This document shows, in pieces, positions 1 to 4,927 of a DNA stretch of 10,196 nt. A model generated the notes under the pieces. That model was not told where the DNA came from, ran no database searches, and saw only the letters and a list, made by a program, of their open reading frames with translations. The first letter of the stretch is position 1; the number at the start of each line of letters is the position of its first letter. Source of the stretch: Candidatus Collierbacteria bacterium GW2011_GWB1_44_6. Lineage in GTDB: Bacteria > Patescibacteriota > Microgenomatia > UBA1400 > MFAQ01. The stretch spans positions 1 to 10,196 of the forward strand of contig LCJG01000060.1 of assembly GCA_000998025.1 (NCBI GenBank), read 5' to 3'. The position numbers and the translations under genes were made by a program.

Positions 1-86
1 CCGGATGTTTCAAGTTGTTTTAGTTCATCAACCAAGGCTCTGTAGCCAAGCGGTGTCATCTGAACTCTTTGTGTGTTTTGAGCCAT
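1..86 (-). CDS. greA: Transcription elongation factor GreA-like, N-terminal fragment
   Basis: Only the first 28 codons are inside the window and the gene runs off the left edge. The translation begins MAQNTQRVQMTPLGYRALVD and continues with ELKQLE. That matches the usual start of GreA/GreB, in which an MTPEGYxKLxxELExLK pattern opens the N-terminal coiled coil that enters the RNA polymerase secondary channel and stimulates cleavage of backtracked transcripts. The first ATG (84-86) has no clear Shine-Dalgarno sequence, and an internal ATG at 57-59 (MTPLGY) is an alternative start. A good sigma70-type promoter lies directly upstream. The family call rests on this short motif only, so a different coiled-coil protein cannot be excluded. 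Confidence 0.6.
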   Translation of the reverse strand, partial: MAQNTQRVQMTPLGYRALVDELKQLETS

Positions 87-118
87 AAAGCTTTAATAAA
101 TAAAATGTTTATCGTTTC

Positions 119-146
119 AATATAAAGGTTGTTACATAGAAGTCAA
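119..146 (-). promoter_or_regulatory. Sigma70-type promoter for the greA-like gene
   Basis: On the minus strand the -35 box TTGACT (141-146) and -10 box TATATT (119-124) are separated by 16 bp. The start of transcription would fall near 112, giving a leader of about 25 nt before the ATG at 86. Confidence 0.65.
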
Positions 147-304
147 GACGTAAACTAATAAAAAAACCAGCTCCTTGATTCTTGTCGGGAACCGGCCAAG
201 ACAACGCTCTATATTTGTAGTTAGATTATCTACTTTTTGAGCTTGTTTGTCAAGTTTACGGTCAAGGTTTCGAGGCCAAATTGAGCTATTTTAGCTTCGA
301 TGTC
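147..304. other. Intergenic stretch without a recognisable gene
   Basis: No open reading frame with coding character is seen on either strand in this stretch between two divergent promoters. It contains only weak inverted repeats, for example GTAG/CTAC at 217-233 followed by a short T run, and AGCTA/TAGCT at 284-296. I assign no function. Confidence 0.5.
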
Positions 305-313
305 TGGTACAAT
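305..313 (+). promoter_or_regulatory. Extended -10 promoter upstream of element A and the GIY-YIG gene
   Basis: TGGTACAAT is an extended -10 (TGn followed by TACAAT) with no good -35 box at the normal distance. Transcription would begin near 320. Structured element A (323-403) would then be the 5' leader of the GIY-YIG mRNA, and read-through could also supply the tRNA-Glu. Confidence 0.4.
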
Positions 314-322
314 AGGGTGGCT

Positions 323-403
323 GGCCCCGTCCCATGGCACCAGAGCAAGCTCGGTGCGTGGCCGTATACCGTGCTCGCACTGGTATACGGGTCTAGCGTC
401 AAG
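323..403 (+). repeat. Structured repeat element A (two-hairpin insert in a tRNA-Glu 5' fragment)
   Basis: GGCCCCGTC (323-331) and GTCTAGCG (391-398) are together the first 17 nt of the tRNA-Glu at 768. Between them lies a 59-nt insert (332-390) that folds into two hairpins. Hairpin 1 pairs GCACC/GGTGC and GAGC/GCTC (337-357). Hairpin 2 is a perfect 9-bp stem (362-370 with 382-390) with an inner GTGC/GCAC stem. Element B (659-740) has the same layout and the same insert length but different stem sequences. The element lies between a promoter and the GIY-YIG start codon. Confidence 0.65.
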
Positions 404-412
404 TAAAACAAT

Positions 413-706
413 ATGTTTTATGTTTATGTTCTACAGAGTGTAAGGAATGGAAAGCTTTACACTGGATATACGACTAACTTGAGACGTCGTGTTGCAGAAC
501 ATGGACGTGGTGATGTTCATACCACCGCCAGAATGGGTAACGTAAAACTAATTTTTTATGAAGCGTATATTAGCAAAACCGACGCTCACAGAAGAGAAAT
601 ATATATAAAAACTACAAAAGGTAAGAGAGCAATAAAGATCATGCTTTCCGATACACTTGGCCCCTCTGTCCCATGTACCAATGCAAAGCATAGTACACGG
701 CCATAA
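413..706 (+). CDS. GIY-YIG (URI-family) endonuclease-like protein
   Basis: This is a small single-domain GIY-YIG nuclease of 97 residues. The start MFYVYVLQS with GKLYTGYT (residues 13-20) gives the paired GIY/YIG strands, followed by the arginine-rich helix LRRRVAEH (23-30), then FYEAY (48-52) and HRREIYIKTTKGKRAIKIML (59-78). Relatives usually end about where residue 82 falls here. Residues 83-97 are an unusual tail encoded exactly from the first base of repeat element B. No Shine-Dalgarno sequence precedes the ATG, and element A would form the mRNA leader. Family members are metal-dependent DNA nucleases and several are homing enzymes. Those of this short type are mostly uncharacterised, so the substrate is unknown. 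Its position between two structured repeats and next to a tRNA suggests a mobile or repeat-associated role, which is inference. Confidence 0.88.
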   Translation: MFYVYVLQSVRNGKLYTGYTTNLRRRVAEHGRGDVHTTARMGNVKLIFYEAYISKTDAHRREIYIKTTKGKRAIKIMLSDTLGPSVPCTNAKHSTRP

Positions 707-740
707 ACTGAATTTATTCTGGTTTATGGTAGCGGTCCAG
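659..740 (+). repeat. Structured repeat element B, overlapping the 3' end of the GIY-YIG gene
   Basis: This is a second copy of element A. GGCCCC-TCT-GTC (659-670) precedes a 59-nt insert (671-729), and TAGCGGTCCAG (730-740) matches tRNA positions 780-790 at 10 of 11 bases. Hairpin 1 pairs GTAC/GTAC plus ATGC/GCAT around an AAA loop (675-696). Hairpin 2 pairs CCATAAAC/GTTTATGG (701-708 with 722-729), with inner GAAT/ATTC. Both hairpins start at the same offsets as in A. By my hand count, about 33 of 59 insert bases match without gaps, mostly outside the stems. Confidence 0.65.
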
Positions 741-767
741 CGCACATTGTTAAAATTGTTCATACAT

Positions 768-841
768 GGCCCCGTCGTCTAGCGGTCTAGGACATTTGGT
801 TCTCATCCAAAAGATCGCGGGTTCGATTCCCGCCGGGGTCA
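768..841 (+). tRNA. tRNA-Glu (anticodon CTC)
   Basis: The cloverleaf is complete. The acceptor stem pairs 768-774 with 834-840 (one G-U), and the discriminator is A841. The D-arm contains TCTAGCGGTCTAGGA. The anticodon stem pairs TTTGG (795-799) with CCAAA (807-811), with anticodon CTC at 802-804. The T-arm reads GCGGG-TTCGATT-CCCGC. The CTC anticodon reads GAG, hence glutamate. The 3' CCA is not encoded. A terminator follows within a few bases. No clear dedicated promoter is visible just upstream, so it may depend on transcription from further upstream. Confidence 0.95.
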
Positions 842-846
842 CAAGT

Positions 847-875
847 AAAAAAGACTGGTTTATCCAGTCTTTTTT
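847..875 (+). terminator. Intrinsic terminator of tRNA-Glu
   Basis: The hairpin AAAAGACTGG / CCAGTCTTTT has a TTTAT loop and ends in a T run, six bases after the tRNA. Confidence 0.85.
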
Positions 876-1066
876 ATTTGTCAAAACGCATGGAGTCGAG
901 TGACGGAGCCAAACCCGTAACGGTTTTGGCAAGTCGGGTTCGAAAGAGTTTTCTACTGAAAATTACTTGAGAGATTCCCGCCGCCGTGAATACACTACCT
1001 CAAAGAAGTTTCGCCCAGATTTCTGGGCAGTTATGCCTCCAAAAGGTGGGTTAATATCCTGTAACA
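876..1066. other. Intergenic stretch with several hairpins
   Basis: No gene is recognised. A 23-nt near-perfect hairpin lies at 908-930 (GCCAAA...TTTGGC with inner CCGT/ACGG). A second hairpin, TTTTC-TACT-GAAAA, lies at 949-962, and a third, GCCCAGA/TCTGGGC, at 1013-1028. CGGGTTCGA (935-943) and ATTCCCGCC (974-982) resemble the two halves of a tRNA T-arm separated by the second hairpin. The region may be a decayed tRNA or repeat copy. This is tentative. Confidence 0.4.
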
Positions 1067-1108
1067 TTGACTGGAGCGTCATTCTGTGTTAGAATATACG
1101 ATAAGGAG
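1067..1108 (+). promoter_or_regulatory. Strong promoter and Shine-Dalgarno sequence of the 135-residue protein gene
   Basis: TTGACT (1067-1072), a 17-bp spacer and TAGAAT (1090-1095), the latter preceded by TGT, form an extended sigma70-type promoter. AAGGAG (1103-1108) stands 5 nt before the ATG at 1114, so the leader is only about 12 nt. Confidence 0.8.
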
Positions 1109-1113
1109 ACAGT

Positions 1114-1521
1114 ATGTCTGAACCTAAAAAATATACTTCACTTGTTACACTTTTTTTGGACGTGATTGCGGGCTTGACTGGTACAGTTGTGCAGGCATTT
1201 GACGGTCAAGACCATCATTACTTTGTAGTTGAAAGATACAACCCTGAAGCGTTCCAGAAACGATACCCAAATCTGAGATCTTTTGCAAAGCTGGGTACCG
1301 CTAAAGGTAACGTCTTCAAAGCAAAAATCAACTACGAAGGTGCAGACTTTGACTATCATGAGTTTTCACAACAAGGAGTTAGATGCCAGAATTGTGATTT
1401 TGCTGACTCAATAAACTTTCACAGTGGTGTTCCTGCGGACCGAGCGAATGAAATTTGGAACGCACTTGTAAAACACCAAAAAAGTGAGTGCAAGAATCCC
1501 ATATTTAATTTGGTGAGATAG
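1114..1521 (+). CDS. Uncharacterised 135-residue protein
   Basis: I do not recognise this protein. The start is well supported by a strong AAGGAG site, and the gene has its own near-consensus promoter and terminator, so it is a monocistronic unit. Residues 9-29 are hydrophobic (SLVTLFLDVIAGLTGTVV) but interrupted by D16, which fits a buried helix better than a secure membrane anchor. The rest is soluble and rich in aromatic residues. A CxxC pair (C91, C94) and a late cysteine (C126) could bind a metal or form disulphides, but no known zinc-finger pattern is complete. Structured repeat R1 begins directly after its terminator. Confidence 0.8.
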   Translation: MSEPKKYTSLVTLFLDVIAGLTGTVVQAFDGQDHHYFVVERYNPEAFQKRYPNLRSFAKLGTAKGNVFKAKINYEGADFDYHEFSQQGVRCQNCDFADSINFHSGVPADRANEIWNALVKHQKSECKNPIFNLVR

Positions 1522-1526
1522 TAACT

Positions 1527-1556
1527 AAGAGAGATGGTGCCCCATCTCTCTTTTTT
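1527..1556 (+). terminator. Intrinsic terminator
   Basis: GAGAGATGG (1529-1537) pairs with CCATCTCTC (1542-1550) around TGCC, followed by six T. It lies 6 nt after the stop of the 135-residue protein. The other strand lacks a comparable T run. Confidence 0.88.
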
Positions 1557-1653
1557 GTGCCTGCTTCGCTGCCACTTTGGCCGATAGGCCAATGCTGTCT
1601 CAAGTCCTAGATAGCGAGCGAAGCGAACCATGTATTGATGACAGCTTCGTCAT
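1557..1653 (+). repeat. Structured repeat R1 (downstream end of the glycosyltransferase cassette)
   Basis: CTGCTTCGCTGCCACTT leads into hairpin 1, TTGGCC-GATA-GGCCAA (1577-1592), which has a GNRA-type loop when read on the plus strand. A core identical to that of R2 follows (ATGCTGTCTCAA, 1592-1603), then AGATAGC (1609-1615). Hairpin 2 pairs CGAAGC (1619-1624) with GCTTCG (1644-1649) and ends in TTCGTCAT. R2 has the same parts in the same order and orientation with other stem bases. R1 ends 2 nt before the stop of the GT2 gene. Confidence 0.65.
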
Positions 1654-1655
1654 AA

Positions 1656-3152
1656 TCACTGGATGTGATCTTGTGGTTTTGCTTCATAAATAATGTCGAC
1701 ACTCGAAATTGTTTCTTGCAGTTTAGTTGTCGCTTCCATATTAATCGCCGCAGCCTTATTTAAATACTTTCTATACAAGTGTTTAATCGGGAATAATCTA
1801 CCCTTATCTGGACTATCGTCATCTATAAACGGGTCTGGTAACATATCTGGTATTGCTATGGCATCGAGTGATGTCGTAATACCACCTTTCTGTCTAATTA
1901 TGGTCTTATTAGAAAATTCATTATTGGCACCTTTGTAAGAATAACTTCTCCCGTGCGACTCAGCTAAATCATATAAACGCAAACCCAAAGAATTATCATC
2001 CATGTGGGTGGCATCCTGCATTCCCCCCACTACCGCTGACTCGAAGCTCCGATATACTCCATTACCTGGCCACATTGTCATATCATCCAGTCCCCAAGGT
2101 TGCTTAAGAACAATCTGCTTTAAAGACTCCCATCCCATATAATCAACAACTCTGTTTAGCTCCCTAATTTCGGCTTCTCGCTTCATCGGATCTTGCTCAT
2201 TGGTAACATAGGCTAGCTTTGCCCCACCCGGAATAGCAATCAGATCGGGATTATTTGAGAATTTTTTAATTACACGATTAAAAAAAGTGGGGTCGTCATA
2301 AAAAGTATCTGCGTCTGTTTGTAGTATGATCCCATTTTTATTATTTATATCAAATCTTTTCGATGCCTCCGCCAAAGCCCTATTTCTCGCCTTGGCAACG
2401 TTACACTTTACAATTTCATTCCCTGGGGTACTTTTATCAATGACAAATAAGTTTAGATTTCTCAGTTCTTCAACCAGTTCTCTTTCTTCTTCGGACAGCG
2501 AATTATCTTCAATTCCAACGGGTCGGTTTTTCCATATTGGTAGGCTAAGAATTTCACGATTAGCATTCCTAATTTCCTCTCCGGCTTCGGGACTATTATT
2601 CACCACATAAATTACCTCAAACTCTTCTGAGTTTATTTCCCGTTGCTTTAATATAGATTTTAATTGTCTGAAGACATTGGCTTTTTCCTCATTAAATATC
2701 GGCACGACGACGCTGATTTGACACTTTGGGTCTTGTGGCTCAGAAATTAAAGTTTCACCGCTTAGTTTTTCTTGCCAGTATTGCTCTGCCCTTGTTCTGT
2801 CTTTGCTGTCAATATTCGGAGTAGCCTCGGCAGGTAATTTTCCCAATTTCATTATTTCCTCAGATGCGAAGGACAAAAAACCACCATCTAGGTTTTTCCC
2901 GGCTTCCAGATATTCTTTGACTTTTGGCCTTAGTGTTTCGCCGAGTTTTTTCCTAACTATTACATCCGCTCTTTCTCCTTCCCCGGACACTGGAGCAAGG
3001 CTTCCCAAAGGCTGAACATCTGGAGCGTAGATACCTTGAATGGCGTATGCAATGCCTTCAGCTAATAAAGTGGATTCTCGTCCGTGTTCGTTCGATAACC
3101 CGCTTACACTTTCAAAATCCTGAGCAAATTGGGAACCAGGTTTACTATCCAA
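1656..3152 (-). CDS. GT2-family glycosyltransferase
   Basis: This soluble protein has no membrane segment. The GT-A fold begins at about residue 145 with ISVVVPIFNEE, continues with VIYVVNN (180-186) and VAKARNRALAEAS (252-264), and has the metal/nucleotide-sugar motif TDADT (279-283). The distal part has MWPGNGVYRSF and MDDNSLG (384-390), where an acidic acceptor-side motif is expected. Residues 1-140 are a helical N-terminal region I do not recognise. The family transfers a sugar from a nucleotide donor, but donor and acceptor cannot be told. The start is uncertain. This is a TTG without a good Shine-Dalgarno sequence, the frame is open back to a TGA at 3228-3230, and the well-placed ATG at 3199 (AGAGAG 6 nt upstream) is in another frame. 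It follows the small gene at 3203 and is probably cotranscribed with it. Confidence 0.85.
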   Translation of the reverse strand: MDSKPGSQFAQDFESVSGLSNEHGRESTLLAEGIAYAIQGIYAPDVQPLGSLAPVSGEGERADVIVRKKLGETLRPKVKEYLEAGKNLDGGFLSFASEEIMKLGKLPAEATPNIDSKDRTRAEQYWQEKLSGETLISEPQDPKCQISVVVPIFNEEKANVFRQLKSILKQREINSEEFEVIYVVNNSPEAGEEIRNANREILSLPIWKNRPVGIEDNSLSEEERELVEELRNLNLFVIDKSTPGNEIVKCNVAKARNRALAEASKRFDINNKNGIILQTDADTFYDDPTFFNRVIKKFSNNPDLIAIPGGAKLAYVTNEQDPMKREAEIRELNRVVDYMGWESLKQIVLKQPWGLDDMTMWPGNGVYRSFESAVVGGMQDATHMDDNSLGLRLYDLAESHGRSYSYKGANNEFSNKTIIRQKGGITTSLDAIAIPDMLPDPFIDDDSPDKGRLFPIKHLYRKYLNKAAAINMEATTKLQETISSVDIIYEAKPQDHIQ

Positions 3153-3202
3153 CAGCCCACGAATGCCTTCACGTAAAGCGGTTGAGGTGCATGAGGCATT
3201 TA

Positions 3203-3544
3203 TTATCTCTCTACACTTAGTATCTGTTCAGCTATAGCTATTTCATCATTTGGCAATTGAATCTCAATTATTTTCATTCCTTCTTCATCAACCATCTGAC
3301 CTTCACCCACTTTCCCGTCCGCCAATCTAATGGCCAAGTCCCTTGGTTCGACAGTGGAATATTTACCCAAAAACACCTTAGTTTTAGTCCAAGCCAAATC
3401 TACTTCATCGGTCTTCATTCTTTCGTTTAATAAAAGTACTTGTACAGAGTCCACACGCTCTCTAGCATCTTTGATCGAAAAATTGATTCTGATATTTTGT
3501 TCTGTTTGACTTTCGTCAAGCTCATGATCCGTATGATTCCCCAT
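3203..3544 (-). CDS. Uncharacterised acidic 113-residue protein
   Basis: I do not recognise this protein. From the ATG at 3544 it is a soluble, charged protein beginning MGNHTDHELDESQTEQNIRI, with alternating hydrophobic stretches (VDSVQVLLLNERM, KIIEIQLP, EIAIAEQILSV) that suggest a mixed alpha/beta fold. The frame also offers an upstream TTG (3559), but the ATG fits better because a -10 box lies 6 nt before it, suggesting a leaderless mRNA. It precedes the glycosyltransferase by 50 nt on the same strand, and the pair is bracketed by repeats R1 and R2. A partner or regulatory role for the glycosyltransferase is possible from context only. Confidence 0.7.
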   Translation of the reverse strand: MGNHTDHELDESQTEQNIRINFSIKDARERVDSVQVLLLNERMKTDEVDLAWTKTKVFLGKYSTVEPRDLAIRLADGKVGEGQMVDEEGMKIIEIQLPNDEIAIAEQILSVER

Positions 3545-3550
3545 AGTCAA

Positions 3551-3566
3551 AGTATACAAGTACTTG
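3551..3566 (-). promoter_or_regulatory. Leaderless-type -10 box with overlapping palindromic operator candidate
   Basis: On the minus strand TATACT (3551-3556) stands 6 nt before the ATG at 3544, which would place the transcript start at or next to the start codon. Immediately upstream, in the expected -10/-35 spacer, is the perfect 10-bp palindrome CAAGTACTTG (3557-3566), a possible repressor site. No good -35 hexamer is seen, so the promoter may need an activator or be weak. Confidence 0.4.
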
Positions 3567-3590
3567 GTTCGTTTCAGATGTTATATTGTC

Positions 3591-3679
3591 TGCGAAGCAG
3601 GCACTTGTCCGCAAGGACAAATGCTGTCTCAATTCTTAAAGAACAGATAGCTGGACGAAAATTTTTGCATTTTCGTCAT
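3591..3679 (+). repeat. Structured repeat R2 (upstream end of the glycosyltransferase cassette)
   Basis: CTGCGAAGCAGGCACTT (starting at 3590) leads into hairpin 1, TTGTCC-GCAA-GGACAA (3605-3620), with a GNRA tetraloop and an outer GCA/TGC extension. The core ATGCTGTCTCAA follows (3621-3632), then AGATAGC (3645-3651). Hairpin 2 pairs GACGAAAAT (3654-3662) with ATTTTCGTC (3669-3677), and the end is TTCGTCAT. It matches R1 part for part. Both stems differ in sequence from R1 while pairing is kept. Confidence 0.65.
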
Positions 3680-3790
3680 TTAGCTTTGCCGGCAGGCAGG
3701 GGTGTCGCCGCTGCTATTCGGTCCCCCTTTGACAGGTTATCTCGTAAACTCAACACCTAATCTACTTTTTACAGCGAAGCACATTTTTTG
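3680..3790. other. Intergenic stretch without a recognisable gene
   Basis: No coding sequence is supported between R2 and the promoter at 3791. The stretch is GC-richer at its left end, with a short inverted repeat GCCGGC near 3688. AGCGAAGC at 3773-3780 resembles the GCGAAGC motif of R1 and R2 and might be a decayed remnant of the same family. Confidence 0.35.
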
Positions 3791-3855
3791 TTGACTCCGG
3801 CTACCTCCACGAGTAGAATTTGCTGGCACGCTGACATATTCCCGTATTAGGAGAG
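3791..3855 (+). promoter_or_regulatory. Strong promoter and Shine-Dalgarno sequence of the surface protein gene
   Basis: TTGACT (3791-3796), a 17-bp spacer and TAGAAT (3814-3819) are the same hexamers and spacing as at 1067-1095. AGGAGAG (3849-3855) stands 4 nt before a GTG start codon at 3860 and fixes that start. Confidence 0.8.
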
Positions 3856-3859
3856 TAAA

Positions 3860-4876
3860 GTGTCTAAGAAGAATATCAAGATTGTGCTTGTCGTAGGTGG
3901 CGTTGTGGTTATAGCTGTACTTTGTGTCTGCTTCCTTGTAGGAGCATTGTTACTACTTGGAAACAACAATCCGCCAAGCCCGGAGCCAACTACCCAGACC
4001 CAGCCTCTTCCGTTGCAAGCGCCAAGCTTACTGCCTCCAACCCCTGTTCCGGCCTCTACCCTGGCGCCACCACCCACTGATACAGCCGTGAATATTTTGC
4101 CAAGCGATGCCGAAATAAATTTGAATGGCAAAACGCTAGCTGTTTACAGCGTTATTTATAGCGACATCAACGGCGGCGAAGATAGCGTCTCCATGGTAAC
4201 CAACCCCGACCAACATTATGTTTTGGTGACTTTGTATTCTAATGACAAAGATATGGGTTTTTTCTACCAAAATTACAGCGACTCCGTTCTTCTTATCGAC
4301 CCGGTAAGCAATGAGTCATATGAGTTCGATTATATGAACTGGTCTTTGGATGACAGTCCCTCAAACAGCGGCTACATCAAGATTTCTTTCCCTGTTTCCA
4401 ATCCTTTTTCACAGGCCGTTTTGCATATAGCTGATGGAGTAGAAATCGACCTCACTCCTCTACTCCCCGTCGGTTCGGAATTTCAAAATCCATGGATCGC
4501 AGTGGAACTGCCTTTCATTTTCGACAACATTCCACTTCAGGTGAAGTCAGCTGAAGTATTCGATAGCTACTTCAATCCGGTTGAACAAACAATGGTTGAG
4601 AAAGTTAATCCGACCGACAAGATCTTCGTCCTCACTTTCACATCTTCACAAACCGATCTTTCATATTTTGGATCTGTACTGCCCTTTATTCTCGTTGACG
4701 GAACAAACCAGTGGAACCAATACGGATCTGATTACTATGCTTGGACGACTGCCGGGAGTATTGGCGACGGCGAGCTACTCTACATTTTTGTGATTCCGGA
4801 AAATACCGGAAGTTATGTTCTATACCTGCCTTATTACACTCTCATCGACCTCACACCAATAATCTCGGTTCAATAA
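3860..4876 (+). CDS. Membrane-anchored extracellular protein with proline-rich stalk
   Basis: The gene starts at GTG with a strong AGGAG site. A short basic N-terminus (MSKKNIK) precedes one long hydrophobic segment (about residues 8-34) that acts as a signal anchor. A Pro/Thr/Ser-rich linker follows (about 38-75, PPSPEPTTQTQPLP and PPTPVPASTLAPPP), as is typical of stalks that hold a domain away from the membrane. The remaining 260 residues look beta-rich and acidic, with repeated strand-like stretches such as YVLVTLYSNDKD and KIFVLTFTSSQTD. Two sections share the pattern of strands ending in DLTPLL (197-202) and DLTPII (331-336), so the outer part may be a duplicated beta-sandwich. I do not recognise the family. 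The gene is monocistronic, with its own promoter and terminator. Confidence 0.85.
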   Translation: MSKKNIKIVLVVGGVVVIAVLCVCFLVGALLLLGNNNPPSPEPTTQTQPLPLQAPSLLPPTPVPASTLAPPPTDTAVNILPSDAEINLNGKTLAVYSVIYSDINGGEDSVSMVTNPDQHYVLVTLYSNDKDMGFFYQNYSDSVLLIDPVSNESYEFDYMNWSLDDSPSNSGYIKISFPVSNPFSQAVLHIADGVEIDLTPLLPVGSEFQNPWIAVELPFIFDNIPLQVKSAEVFDSYFNPVEQTMVEKVNPTDKIFVLTFTSSQTDLSYFGSVLPFILVDGTNQWNQYGSDYYAWTTAGSIGDGELLYIFVIPENTGSYVLYLPYYTLIDLTPIISVQ

Positions 4877-4898
4877 TTTGGTAGAGGTGTTGACTTTA

Positions 4899-4923
4899 GC
4901 CCGGTTTGCACCGGGCCTTTTTT
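4899..4923 (+). terminator. Intrinsic terminator
   Basis: GCCCGGT (4899-4905) and ACCGGGC (4910-4916) pair around TTGC, followed by a run of six T. It lies 22 nt after the stop of the anchored protein gene. Confidence 0.9.
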
Positions 4924-4927
4924 ATTA

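Noticed and set aside
750..932. Minus-strand 60-residue reading frame with TPAGIEPAIFWMRT
   Set aside because: It is the antisense reading of the tRNA-Glu and its terminator, a well-known source of false protein annotations.
323..1653. CRISPR array
   Set aside because: The repeats are few, diverged and not regularly spaced with unique spacers. No array is present.
1557..3679. Integron attC sites at R1 and R2
   Set aside because: The repeats have hairpins but I see no RYYYAAC/GTTRRRY core pair, and no integrase is in the window. The cassette idea is kept without the integron label.
3440..3760. Plus-strand 106-residue reading frame over R2
   Set aside because: It runs through the structured repeat and antisense to the 113-residue gene, with no ribosome site and no protein-like composition.
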